DNA of 64,000 nt from positions 981,769 to 1,045,768 of the forward strand of contig NZ_LNYO01000013.1 of assembly GCF_001467895.1 (NCBI RefSeq), given 5' to 3'. The position numbers were made by a program, and so were the translations under genes. Of the stretch, positions 56,224-64,000 are shown piece after piece. The notes beneath the pieces are model-generated. The model saw only the letters and a program-made list of their open reading frames with translations. It searched no databases and had not been told where the DNA came from. Source of the DNA: Legionella nautarum. GTDB taxonomy: Bacteria; Pseudomonadota; Gammaproteobacteria; Legionellales; Legionellaceae. Position 1 is the first letter of the stretch; every line of letters starts with the position of its first letter.

Positions 56224-56997
56224 ATGTTGGAATTTCCGCAGATTGATCCTATTGCTTTTTCCCTAGGGCCGATCCAAGTCCATTGGTATGGTTTAATGTA
56301 TTTATTTGGTTTTGCTGGAGGTTGGGTTTTGGCCCAATGGCGAGCTAAGCATTATCAATTGCCTTGGACTGCCGAGCAGATTAGTGATTTGATTTTTTAT
56401 GGGGCTTTGGGTGCTATTATTGGCGGCCGGCTTGGCTACATGCTTTTCTATAATACGCATCAATTGCTTACCGAGCCTTGGACCCTGCTCAAATTATGGG
56501 AAGGGGGAATGTCTTTTCACGGCGGTCTGCTGGGTGTCGCTCTGGCGATGTGGTTATTTGCACGTAAATTCAAAAAACCTTTTTTACAGGTAACCGACTT
56601 TTTAGCTCCGTTAGTTCCTTTAGGGCTTGGAGCGGGGCGGTTGGGTAATTTTATCAATGGCGAATTGTGGGGGCGGGTCACTGATGTGCCTTGGGCAATG
56701 GTTTTTCCACATTCCGATGGCCAACCACGTCATCCTTCACAATTGTATGAGCTAGGTTTAGAAGGCATTGCTTTATTCACCTTGCTATGGTGGTATGCTT
56801 CTAAACCGCGACCGCAGGGTCGAGTGTCTGCTATGTTTTTAACAGGCTACGCAATTTGTCGGCTAATTGCTGAATGTTTCCGTGAGCCGGATGCGCAATT
56901 AGGTTTCCTGGCGTTTAATTGGTTAACGATGGGGCAGTTACTCTCTATTCCAATGCTATTAGCCGGTTTGTACTGTTTAAATAGGAGTAAACGATGA
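56224..56997 (+). CDS. lgt: Prolipoprotein diacylglyceryl transferase
   Basis: 257 residues, seven membrane segments. [11 protein letters not shown], the SFHGGLLG motif with the essential His, and the Lgt signature [18 protein letters not shown] are visible. It adds diacylglycerol to lipobox Cys, such as that of the lipoprotein at the left edge. It overlaps thyA by 4 bp; lgt-thyA is a widely conserved pair. Confidence 0.97.
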   Translation: MLEFPQIDPIAFSLGPIQVHWYGLMYLFGFAGGWVLAQWRAKHYQLPWTAEQISDLIFYGALGAIIGGRLGYMLFYNTHQLLTEPWTLLKLWEGGMSFHGGLLGVALAMWLFARKFKKPFLQVTDFLAPLVPLGLGAGRLGNFINGELWGRVTDVPWAMVFPHSDGQPRHPSQLYELGLEGIALFTLLWWYASKPRPQGRVSAMFLTGYAICRLIAECFREPDAQLGFLAFNWLTMGQLLSIPMLLAGLYCLNRSKR

Positions 56998-57788
56998 AGA
57001 CGTATTTACAACTTCTGGAGCATATTTTAGAGCATGGCGTGGAGAAAACCGATAGAACTGGTACAGGCACCTTATCTGTTTTTGCTTATCAAATGCGTTT
57101 TAAATTAAAGGAAGGTTTTCCTTTAGTGACTACTAAGAAATTGCATACTCGCAGTATTATTCATGAACTACTCTGGTTCTTGCAAGGGGATACCAATATC
57201 GCTTATCTCAATGAAAATGGAGTGACTATTTGGGATGAATGGGCAGATAGTAAGGGGGAATTAGGACCTATTTACGGCCGCCAATGGCGCTCTTGGCCAA
57301 CTCCTGATGGACGGACCATCGATCAATTGTCTGAGGTTGTACAACAAATTAAAACGAATCCTGACTCGCGACGATTACTAGTGAGTGCTTGGAATGTTGG
57401 CGAACTTGATAAAATGGCCTTAATGCCTTGCCATGCCTTATTTCAGTTTTATGTTGCTAAGAATCAATTGTCCTGCCAATTATATCAACGCTCGGCCGAT
57501 GTATTTTTGGGGGTGCCTTTTAATATTGCGTCCTATGCATTACTAACTCATATGGTCGCCCAACAATGCAATCTTGAGGTGGGTGATTTCATTTGGACTG
57601 GTGGTGATTGCCATTTATATTTAAACCATCTCGAACAAGCGCATACCCAACTGCAACGCGAGCCTTTGCCGCTACCTAAGTTGCAGATTAAGCGCAAACC
57701 GGCTTCCCTTTTTGAATATCAATTTGACGATTTTGAAATCCTGGATTATCAATCGCATCCGACGATCAAGGCACCGATTGCTGTGTAA
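56994..57788 (+). CDS. thyA: Thymidylate synthase ThyA
   Basis: 264 residues, as in E. coli. [22 protein letters not shown], catalytic Cys146 in [12 protein letters not shown], and [20 protein letters not shown] are diagnostic. Methylates dUMP with methylene-tetrahydrofolate. ATGA overlap with lgt. Its 3' end overlaps the convergent yhhN gene by 23 bp. Confidence 0.98.
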   Translation: MKTYLQLLEHILEHGVEKTDRTGTGTLSVFAYQMRFKLKEGFPLVTTKKLHTRSIIHELLWFLQGDTNIAYLNENGVTIWDEWADSKGELGPIYGRQWRSWPTPDGRTIDQLSEVVQQIKTNPDSRRLLVSAWNVGELDKMALMPCHALFQFYVAKNQLSCQLYQRSADVFLGVPFNIASYALLTHMVAQQCNLEVGDFIWTGGDCHLYLNHLEQAHTQLQREPLPLPKLQIKRKPASLFEYQFDDFEILDYQSHPTIKAPIAV

Positions 57789-58440
57789 TCGGCGCCCTGA
57801 AGTCTTTCATTTCCAAAACCCCAATGACCAATAAAAACTGTGCCGCATAATTGAGATACATCACTAAAATAGAGATGAATTTGTCATGTGCAAAAATAAA
57901 TTGATTTACAGCAAAACTGAGATCAGAAAATAGGAATAAAAAAGCACCGATACTGATGATGGATGTCTGCTGTTTTACATGCAAAGCACAAAAAAGCATA
58001 GTGATAAGCCAGCAGCTATAAACCATGACAGGTATTTTCATGTCGTCTAAATGCGAGTAAAGACCATAAAAACTGAGAGCCATAAGTATCAGCAGCGTTA
58101 GAAAAAGGGATAATCGTTTGTTGCCAAATTCTGCATTTTTTAAAAATAACATAATATAAGCACATAGAGCGCAAATGAAGGCAACGATCCCTGCATGCAG
58201 CGCTAAATCGACGGGTAAACTAAGTATAAGATCACCGACCAATGAAAAACTAAGTGCTGCCAACAATAAATTTCTAATCGTAGAGTGCTGGATTTTGGTG
58301 GTAACACTAATAAGCAATAAAGTTGGCAGGGCTTTAACTACTATTGTGAAGGGAAATTGCAGAAAAGGCACGGACAGAAGACAAATTAGCATGCTTAGTA
58401 TGGCAAGTATTAGTGTGGTTTTTGAATATTGTCCTGACAT
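57766..58440 (-). CDS. YhhN-family lysoplasmalogenase-like membrane protein
   Basis: 224 residues from ATG 58440 ([12 protein letters not shown]); a GTG at 58488 would add 16 residues without a better ribosome-binding site. About eight membrane helices. [23 protein letters not shown] and [15 protein letters not shown] match the YhhN/TMEM86 family, which hydrolyses the vinyl-ether bond of lysoplasmalogens in animals; bacterial roles are less clear. Confidence 0.85.
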   Translation of the reverse strand: MSGQYSKTTLILAILSMLICLLSVPFLQFPFTIVVKALPTLLLISVTTKIQHSTIRNLLLAALSFSLVGDLILSLPVDLALHAGIVAFICALCAYIMLFLKNAEFGNKRLSLFLTLLILMALSFYGLYSHLDDMKIPVMVYSCWLITMLFCALHVKQQTSIISIGAFLFLFSDLSFAVNQFIFAHDKFISILVMYLNYAAQFLLVIGVLEMKDFRAPITQQSVP

Positions 58441-58516
58441 TATATTTTCTACATGAGGTGCCGTTTGGGGTAGTTTTTGAGTATACACCGCTTATTCTGC
58501 GAAGTAACTCTGTCAG

Positions 58517-59140
58517 TTAGTCAAAAAAGGTTTTCTCGGAATTCGTCAAAACCTCATATAAACGTAGAAGTTGTTTTTTAGTGACCCGATGAGTGGATAA
58601 GGGAGGGAGCTTATTCAGATCGAAGAAATCGATTTCAGCAATTTCAAGATTTTCCTGTTTCTCGCCAGAAAGGATTTCACAATGAAAAAAACATTTGTAA
58701 ACATGGGGCCATTGCGGCGGATGATCATGTTTTAGCTTATCCCATAAAGCGAGTAACCTTAATGCGGAGACATCAAAGCCGGTTTCTTCTTTAGTTTCTC
58801 TAATCACCGCTTCCGACGGTGATTCATTGATATCAGCAAAACCACCGGGTAGCGTCCATAAACCATCCGAACGTTCTTTGACCAGCAGCAATTTATTATC
58901 TTGTAAAATAAAAGAGCGTACATCAAGTTTGGGGGTGGCGTAACTGTCTTCCAAGGAAAATAAATGATTGAGCTCTTCCGAGGTATTTTTTGAGTAATTG
59001 CTGGCAAGGTCTGCTGCAATTTCACGCAATCTTAAATACCTTTGAGTATCAAATTCATTATTCGAATAGGCAAGGCCATTTTGGGTGAGGGCCTGAAGTT
59101 CAGAAATTAATTTAAGCCAGTATATTTCTTTTTGGGCCAT
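58517..59140 (-). CDS. NUDIX hydrolase
   Basis: 207 residues. An N-terminal helical domain (about 1-65, NUDIX-N type found in YjhB-like ADP-ribose or nucleoside-diphosphate-derivative hydrolases) precedes the NUDIX domain with LWTLPGGFADINESPSEAV and the REtKEETG box at about 115-122. Substrate unknown. Mosaic repeat copy 5 lies directly upstream. Confidence 0.88.
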   Translation of the reverse strand: MAQKEIYWLKLISELQALTQNGLAYSNNEFDTQRYLRLREIAADLASNYSKNTSEELNHLFSLEDSYATPKLDVRSFILQDNKLLLVKERSDGLWTLPGGFADINESPSEAVIRETKEETGFDVSALRLLALWDKLKHDHPPQWPHVYKCFFHCEILSGEKQENLEIAEIDFFDLNKLPPLSTHRVTKKQLLRLYEVLTNSEKTFFD

Positions 59141-59153
59141 TGTATTCTCCTAC

Positions 59154-59420
59154 GATCTAAGGAATTTGTATTCATTTTATTCCGTTCAGCCTGAGGAGCA
59201 GGCATGGCGTGCTGTCCTGAGGCTCTCGAAGGGGGTCCTTTTGCGACACTTCGAGACAGCGCTGCGCGCTTCCTCAGTGCGAACGGATAAATAAAACGAT
59301 CAATGAATTAAACCAGTATATTTAATTTCATGGGATCCCTCAGAGCCCGAACGGAGCCTCATAAAATATGGAAAAACTTCTTTAGCCTGATGGTTATGAG
59401 CCTATGAACCAAGGCCCAAC
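59154..59420 (-). repeat. Mosaic intergenic repeat, family Q, copy 5
   Basis: About 267 bp: GATCTAAGGAATTTGTATTC, ATTCCGTTCAGCCTGAGGAG, ACTTCGAGACAGCGCTGCGC and the AAAATATGGAAAAACTTC tail. Same module order as copy 2, with one module pair swapped. Fills the gap between the NUDIX gene and dsbA. Confidence 0.9.
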
Positions 59421-59465
59421 CTACATTGGTTTAACCTGGTTCTATCTCTTCGCAGTCGAAAAGAA

Positions 59466-60104
59466 TCAAGCCCCTGTTTTAGTCTTCTCAGTTTTCGACT
59501 TGGCAATTAAGAAATCAAGAATTTTAAATAATCGCGCTTCCTCTTTAGCCATCGGTAAGTCGGTTTTGAATTGATTATTGACTATTATCGCAGGAACGCC
59601 ATTCACATGGTAACGAGCCATTAATGTGGTGCCTTGAGCGAGCTGCATATCCACGGTGGTTGAATTTTCAAACGCACTTTTCGCAGTGGCTGGGTCAACG
59701 CCTTGGGCGATAAAAAAGTCGATCATCGCTTGATTAGAATTCATTGAATGACCTTTAGCCTGCACCGCTTTGAATAAGAGAGGATTGAGTTTAGATTCCA
59801 AGCCTAAGAGATTTGCAGTGTAATAAGCTTTGGCATAATAGGTCCAATCTTTATTAAATATGACAGGCACACGCGAAAATTGAATGGCATCGCCCTGCTG
59901 AGCTACCCAAGTCATTAGTGCAGGATCAATGCGATAGCACCAAGGGCATCCGTAGCTAAAAAATTCAGTGACTGTTACCTTAGGAGTATTCGGTTTAGCG
60001 TCTGCGCCATTGATTAATTCATAATCTTTGCCCGCAACAAACTCTTCCGCTGAAGCCAGCAGAGGTAGAACTAAAAGTACGATCGATACAAAACGTTTTA
60101 ACAT
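59466..60104 (-). CDS. dsbA: Thiol:disulfide interchange protein DsbA
   Basis: 212 residues from ATG 60104 (MLKRFVSIVLLVLPLLASA), preceded by AGAGAG; the frame stays open to 60122. Signal peptide to about residue 19, active site C53-P-W-C56 after FFSYG, and the cis-Pro loop NGVPA. A periplasmic oxidant that introduces disulfides. Placed 20 bp after the cytochrome c4 gene, as in many gammaproteobacteria. Confidence 0.93.
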   Translation of the reverse strand: MLKRFVSIVLLVLPLLASAEEFVAGKDYELINGADAKPNTPKVTVTEFFSYGCPWCYRIDPALMTWVAQQGDAIQFSRVPVIFNKDWTYYAKAYYTANLLGLESKLNPLLFKAVQAKGHSMNSNQAMIDFFIAQGVDPATAKSAFENSTTVDMQLAQGTTLMARYHVNGVPAIIVNNQFKTDLPMAKEEARLFKILDFLIAKSKTEKTKTGA

Positions 60105-60124
60105 TATATTATCTCTCTTCAAAA

Positions 60125-60724
60125 TTAATGTAGACCTTGAATGTAATAGGCCACCGCCTCCATATCCTCCTGACTCATACGCGAACTTAAGTCGCGCATA
60201 ATGGAATTTAAGTCATTTGTTCGTTTATTGTCCTTAAAAGCTTGTAATTGCTGAACAGTATAAGCAGCATGCTGCCCCGTTAATACCGGAAAACCGGCTT
60301 GTGCATTACCAGTGCCTTTGGGGCCATGGCAAGCGATACAAGCGCTAATGTGTTTAGCAAAATCACCGCCACGATACAAGAGTTCGCCTCTTTTTAAAAA
60401 TTTTTCTGGTGTTTGTCCTTCAGGAAGCGGCATTTTGGAGTAAAAAATTGACAATTCGGCAATGTCTTGCTCATATAGACTGGCTAATATAGCGGTCATT
60501 GTAGCGGCATTACGCGTCGTTCCTGTTTTAAAATCATGCAATTGTTTTATGAGATAGCTCGTGTGTTGTCCTGCAAGATTAGGCCATTGCGGATCTGCAC
60601 TAATCCCCTGTGGCCCATGACAGGCTGCACATAAAGCGGCTTTTGCTGGTTCTGTTTTTGCTGTTTCCGCAACCGCACTAACTATTGTGCCGAATAAGGC
60701 AAGAGCACAAAAGATTTTTTTCAT
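60125..60724 (-). CDS. Diheme cytochrome c4
   Basis: 199 residues: signal peptide to about residue 19, heme sites CAACH at 32-36 and CIACH at 129-133, and two similar halves with GQHTSYLIKQLHDFK and GQHAAYTVQQLQAFK, each with a Met axial ligand near its end. A periplasmic electron carrier, probably donor to the aa3 oxidase. Divergent from engB with a 72-bp gap. Confidence 0.95.
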   Translation of the reverse strand: MKKIFCALALFGTIVSAVAETAKTEPAKAALCAACHGPQGISADPQWPNLAGQHTSYLIKQLHDFKTGTTRNAATMTAILASLYEQDIAELSIFYSKMPLPEGQTPEKFLKRGELLYRGGDFAKHISACIACHGPKGTGNAQAGFPVLTGQHAAYTVQQLQAFKDNKRTNDLNSIMRDLSSRMSQEDMEAVAYYIQGLH

Positions 60725-60796
60725 TCTTTTTCCGAGGATTTAAGTGGTTTAATGGTACACTGCTTGGGTAAAAATCCCAAAGTGAAATTGAAATAA

Positions 60797-61414
60797 ATGT
60801 TGATAAATCCTTATACTCAAGCTGTATTTTTAAAAAGCGCTGCCCGTGTCAACCAATTACCGCCGGATGAAGGTTTTGAGGTTGCCTTCGCTGGCCGTTC
60901 AAATGCTGGAAAATCAAGTGCGCTAAATTGCCTAACAGGGATTAAGCAATTAGCGCGCACCAGTAAAACACCAGGACGAACTCAATTAATCAATTTATTT
61001 GGCATTGATGAATCGCGTCGCCTTGTCGATTTACCGGGGTACGGTTACGCAAAAGTTGCCCAGCAAATCAAAGAAGACTGGCAAAAAAATTTAGCTCAGT
61101 ATTTAGATGTGCGCCAATGCTTACGTGGTTTAATCCTATTGATGGACAGCCGCCATCCTTTGAAGGAATTGGACCAGATGATGATTGACTGGTCCATCGA
61201 TCGCCAATTACCCGTGCATATTCTTTTAACCAAAGCAGATAAATTGAGTCGTGGCGAAGCCAAAAATACCGTCTTAAAAGTGCGAAAACATTATGAATTA
61301 ATGGAAGGTTTGATTACTGCCCAAAGCTTTTCTTCATTAAAAAAGGAAGGAGTGGACGAGTTAATTGTTAAATTAAATGAATGGTTTTCTTTTCAAATCA
61401 GCCACTCATTGTAG
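60797..61414 (+). CDS. engB: Ribosome biogenesis GTP-binding protein EngB (YsxC/YihA)
   Basis: 205 residues. P-loop GRSNAGKSS at 33-41, switch region [10 protein letters not shown]3 [10 protein letters not shown]4 TKAD. A GTPase needed for 50S assembly. Its last 9 bp overlap the convergent phytochelatin-synthase-like gene. Confidence 0.97.
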   Translation: MLINPYTQAVFLKSAARVNQLPPDEGFEVAFAGRSNAGKSSALNCLTGIKQLARTSKTPGRTQLINLFGIDESRRLVDLPGYGYAKVAQQIKEDWQKNLAQYLDVRQCLRGLILLMDSRHPLKELDQMMIDWSIDRQLPVHILLTKADKLSRGEAKNTVLKVRKHYELMEGLITAQSFSSLKKEGVDELIVKLNEWFSFQISHSL

Positions 61415-62212
61415 TCTGACGACGAGGTAGCCGCGGAAATATCCTCCGTCGGTATCCACCGTCGACATGCTTTTTAATAACAATTGCTCTGGAACCCAGT
61501 AAGGCTCATAGAGTTTGCGGTCGGGATCCATGATTAACACTCGCCGAGCAGCCTCATCGTAAGCACCGATGGGTGAGAAATGGCCGACATTTTCGAAGTC
61601 TGTAAAAAATTTTTGATTGAAATTTGCAATGATAAACGTTTTACCCGTGCTTTCGCTTTCTATCAGGGTTTGATGAAGTGATGATTCATTTTCTTTTGCA
61701 TTAGCGCTCATTTGTTTTACTACAACGCTAAAGTTTTTTATGCCATAAACGGTTAAGGCTTTTTCAAGATATATTTTTAATTGATGAAGTGCGACGCCAT
61801 CTCCGCCTTGTTTTACTGCTTCACGCCATCGTTGATCATTCACCTGATTCAATAATTCATCTTGAGCAGCTAAGGGTTGATCTGTCATCAACTGTTGGTG
61901 GCTACGCACGGCATTAACAATCATGGTTGCTGAAGCCAGTGAGCAAGAGCTATCGGTTAATTGGGGTAAATAATAGGGGCTAACTCGCCAATAAAGAGGG
62001 CTGTGATTAGTTTGAAAATAATCATGAGAAGAGACAATAGATTCTACACCAGAAGCATAGCGTGATTTTGCAGTTTGCCTCTCTTGCAAATCCGCTTCGG
62101 CTCTTACTATTAAAGTAAAAAAACTCGTAATTAAAAATAAGAAAAACGAGGAAATTCTGGATTTGGAGCTGTAGTGATTTAAGAGTCTAGTCAAATTAAT
62201 ACAACCTTTCAT
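61406..62212 (-). CDS. Exported phytochelatin-synthase-like papain-fold protein
   Basis: 268 residues from ATG 62212. A hydrophobic signal segment (about 20-38) is followed by a papain-like domain with the triad of phytochelatin synthases: Cys90 in [15 protein letters not shown], His211 in [11 protein letters not shown] and Asp229 in LIMDPDR. Plant enzymes make metal-binding phytochelatins; bacterial single-domain forms mostly cleave glutathione. Export to the periplasm is inferred. With the promoter at 62229-62257 the leader would be only about 9 nt, so a TTG at 62194, which has AAAGG in front, is an alternative start. Confidence 0.85.
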   Translation of the reverse strand: MKGCINLTRLLNHYSSKSRISSFFLFLITSFFTLIVRAEADLQERQTAKSRYASGVESIVSSHDYFQTNHSPLYWRVSPYYLPQLTDSSCSLASATMIVNAVRSHQQLMTDQPLAAQDELLNQVNDQRWREAVKQGGDGVALHQLKIYLEKALTVYGIKNFSVVVKQMSANAKENESSLHQTLIESESTGKTFIIANFNQKFFTDFENVGHFSPIGAYDEAARRVLIMDPDRKLYEPYWVPEQLLLKSMSTVDTDGGYFRGYLVVRLQ

Positions 62213-62228
62213 TTAAAGAGGAAGCGAT

Positions 62229-62257
62229 ATTATAAAAAAAGGTTAATTTGCTGTCAA
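62229..62257 (-). promoter_or_regulatory. Perfect consensus sigma-70 promoter
   Basis: On the minus strand: TTGACA (62252-62257), 17-bp spacer, TATAAT (62229-62234). It drives the phytochelatin-synthase-like gene. Confidence 0.85.
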
Positions 62258-62319
62258 TAATTGAACAAGTTGAATGATTTTTATAAAAACGTGTGTTGTC
62301 CCTTCTTTCGAAACGAATT

Positions 62320-62339
62320 CTTAATATTTCCTTAATCTA
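62320..62339 (+). promoter_or_regulatory. PmrA-like box upstream of the 62380 small protein
   Basis: CTTAATATT-TC-CTTAATCTA, a tandem repeat fitting both YTTAAK-N5-YTTAAK and the Legionella PmrA consensus. TAGAAT at 62347-62352 is a fitting -10. It lies 40 bp before the ATG at 62380. Confidence 0.7.
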
Positions 62340-62379
62340 AGGCAATTAGAATCGCTTTTTTTCATTAATGAGAATAGTT

Positions 62380-62742
62380 ATGAGCCAATTAACAAAAAAA
62401 AATAGAGAAAATTCTATGGCAGTAGGATTGTCCCGCTCTTTAAATGGAAATCAATTAATAACAGCAGAAAAATCAAATTTCACAAATGAAAACGGTTTTA
62501 CAGCTGAAGCTGCCGAATTAGCCTCCGATTTATCTAGCGCATGCAATAAGCTGAATGAGCTTAAACTTAGTGGAAAGAAAATGCCTAAGATCATAGGATT
62601 ATTAGAAACTAAAATTAAAGAAACCTCTAATAAATTGGAAGCTTTAGGTTACTCTGTAGAAAAAATTGGCGAAGGCAGATATTCCATCAGCCCACAAGCC
62701 CAGAATGATAACCAACTAGTAATAAGCGGAACTTTTCGTTAA
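62380..62742 (+). CDS. Small orphan protein with PmrA-like box
   Basis: 120 residues from ATG 62380 (MSQLTKKNRENSM), which has ATGAGAA upstream; an earlier ATG at 62368 has none. Soluble: Ser/Asn-rich first 40 residues, then a helical pair (AAELASDLSSACNKLNELKL and ETKIKETSNKLEALG). No family is recognised. A PmrA-like site and small size suggest an effector or a regulated stress protein. Confidence 0.65.
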   Translation: MSQLTKKNRENSMAVGLSRSLNGNQLITAEKSNFTNENGFTAEAAELASDLSSACNKLNELKLSGKKMPKIIGLLETKIKETSNKLEALGYSVEKIGEGRYSISPQAQNDNQLVISGTFR

Positions 62743-62755
62743 AGATAAAATAAGT

Positions 62756-62789
62756 AAGCCTTGATTCCGTTTGCGCTGCATCAAGGCTT
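62756..62789. terminator. Stem-loop between the convergent 62380 and 62800 genes
   Basis: Stem AAGCCTTGAT/ATCAAGGCTT with a 14-nt loop, almost the same as the hairpin at 10709. The T-run on the plus strand is poor. Probably a bidirectional terminator. Confidence 0.65.
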
Positions 62790-62799
62790 GTACTTCCAA

Positions 62800-63153
62800 T
62801 CAGCAAGTTGCGCTCGATGCCTTATTGCTATCTAAGCAGCGATCGTCTAGGGAATCTTGCTTGCTCAACAGTTCTTGAAAAAAGGAGAAGGTTTTTCTAG
62901 CTATTTTAGCAGTAAAAGCACCACCCACACCGGCAGAGCCTCCTAATGCTGCGCCCGTTATTCCACTTGCAGGGGTCGATAATACGCAAAATAAGATATA
63001 AGTAGATAATTCTTTGGAATCAAAACGATCTGGGTTTCGTATCAAATAGACCATATATAAAAAGCCCAAAAGGGTACCTAATAATCCTCCTGTAACTGTC
63101 CCCACAACGCCCGCACAAACAATAGAATGATCTTGTTCATCCTTTTCTCGCAT
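62800..63153 (-). CDS. Small glycine-zipper membrane protein
   Basis: 117 residues. Two hydrophobic parts, AGVVGTVTGGLLGTLLGFLY (about 14-35) and FCVLSTPASGITGAALGG (about 55-82), are rich in GxxxG, as in glycine-zipper proteins. The C-terminal tail is polar and carries Cys residues. Function unknown. Confidence 0.6.
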   Translation of the reverse strand: MREKDEQDHSIVCAGVVGTVTGGLLGTLLGFLYMVYLIRNPDRFDSKELSTYILFCVLSTPASGITGAALGGSAGVGGAFTAKIARKTFSFFQELLSKQDSLDDRCLDSNKASSATC

Positions 63154-63513
63154 AAAAAATAACCTTTGTGTATTAATTAATTTCTAGTGTTAAAAATAAA
63201 GCGCATATTCTAAATGAAAAGTTTTAGATTACAAGAGCAAGATAAGCGAGCTAAATAGTTTTGAAATTGAGTGGGTTCGTTAGGCTAATCTAAAACTGCT
63301 GAATTTACCTAGCCCTGTAAGTCGAGCCTTGGCCAACGGACACTAACTTAAGGACAAAAAACTCTACCCCCTAAAGAGATTATTGAGCGAAGCCATTGGG
63401 GGTGTTTTGGCAGTCATTCCAAACAGGAATAGCGCCTGAACATAATTAGTTGTAATGCGATCCATTATATGTTCAAATTGCCATCATTTAGATTGTTATA
63501 GAGGCACCCTGTT
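63154..63513. other. 360-bp gap between divergent genes
   Basis: AT-rich sequence without a supported ORF. A weak ACCCCC/GGGGGT inverted repeat (63366-63371 and 63398-63403) with a 26-nt loop is the only structure seen. Confidence 0.5.
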
Positions 63514-64000
63514 GTGAAAAAGAAAGAAGAGTTAGATAAACACCCAGTAAAGAAATCAATTTCCCCGGTAAGAAGCCGCTCCCGAGTCTATTATGTACGT
63601 GGTGTTTTAGGTGAACCTCAACTTATCCAAGAGCATTTCAAAGAAATAAAACGTTTAAAAACGGGTGATTTTTCAGAATCAGATTTAGAAAAGTTAAGAG
63701 GGGTGAAAGGTGTTTACAGCTTTCGAATCAATAAAACAGAACGGCTACTCTTTAGCTTTATCCAAATTGACGGTATCGACTACCTAGTTATTCTTGATTA
63801 TTTACCGACTCACAATTATCACGATTCCCCCTTTTTACGCCGGGGATTTCTAAAACATTATCTAGAAAGCCTAAAAGAACTGTTTAAGGAGCTGATAGGG
63901 CAAGAGGGCGAAACGCCTGATAGTGATGGGGAAGAGCTGTCGTTCGAACCCTGCCCAGCCGCTGAACTAGCGCCAAGATTAGCCACTCTAGAGTTCGAAG
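63514..64000 (+). CDS. Partial protein with RelE/ParE-like N-terminal domain
   Basis: An open frame starts at GTG 63514 (in-frame TAG at 63499; GAGG upstream) and is still open at the right edge after 162 codons. Residues about 24-115 have the strand-helix pattern of RelE/ParE-type toxins (KLRGVKGVYSFRINKTERLL, then DYLVILDYLPTHNYHD). The following region is acidic. RelE-like domains fused to helicases exist in Legionella, so the missing part may be long. The function is not assigned. Confidence 0.65.
   Translation, partial: MKKKEELDKHPVKKSISPVRSRSRVYYVRGVLGEPQLIQEHFKEIKRLKTGDFSESDLEKLRGVKGVYSFRINKTERLLFSFIQIDGIDYLVILDYLPTHNYHDSPFLRRGFLKHYLESLKELFKELIGQEGETPDSDGEELSFEPCPAAELAPRLATLEFE

Overview
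The window looks like a chromosomal segment of a Legionella-type gammaproteobacterium (Legionellaceae). It is AT-rich, and core genes that would be at home in any gammaproteobacterium are interleaved with large, lineage-specific coiled-coil or membrane proteins with acidic C-terminal tails, the usual look of Dot/Icm-type substrates. Three copies of a PmrA-like box (CTTAAK-N5-CTTAAT/G), each upstream of such an orphan protein, support this. No tRNA, rRNA, CRISPR array, transposase or prophage gene was found.

Layout. 1-7.5 kb: a lipoprotein cut by the left edge, a 1033-residue effector-like protein with a kinase-like N-terminus, small proteins, the queuosine-precursor transporter yhhQ, and a low-complexity orphan. 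7.6-15.2 kb: an alpha/beta hydrolase, a MltB-type lytic transglycosylase, an MsrB-MsrA fusion, DUF1328, then the minus-strand run ubiE-ubiJ-ubiB-tatA-tatB (tatA is only 53 codons). 15.3-22.7 kb: small membrane and secreted proteins, DUF1841, the divergent pair argO/argP, a creatininase-like protein, a PAP2 phosphatase, DUF937 and recX. A strong candidate small RNA follows recX. 22.9-29.1 kb: a four-heme cytochrome c and the aa3-type oxidase genes (coxB with a fused cytochrome c, ctaD, ctaG, coxC). 29.1-33.6 kb: mnmG-rsmG-parA-parB, a set often found near the replication origin.

34-44 kb: three large orphan membrane or coiled-coil proteins alternate with queC, metG-rnfB and nth. 44.3-51 kb: a DUF3141/PhaC-like gene split into two frames at a CTT-TGA site, a membrane protein that looks like a duplicated YhhQ fold, glmU, and another orphan with an acidic tail. 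51-57.8 kb: ansA, then the tight run rppH-ptsP-TauE/SafE-lgt-thyA. 57.8-64 kb: a YhhN lysoplasmalogenase, a NUDIX hydrolase, dsbA, cytochrome c4, engB, a phytochelatin-synthase-like exported protein, two small orphans and a right-edge partial gene with a RelE-like N-terminus.

Two families of dispersed intergenic repeats mark many gene boundaries. One is a palindromic element of about 90 bp (four copies). The other is a mosaic element of 50-300 bp (five copies). One mosaic copy lies just upstream of ansA and falsely extends that reading frame. The most interesting unexplained items are the PmrA-like boxes, the small-RNA locus, the CTT-TGA split gene, the duplicated transporter and a 17-bp perfect inverted repeat around the promoter of a serine-rich secreted protein.
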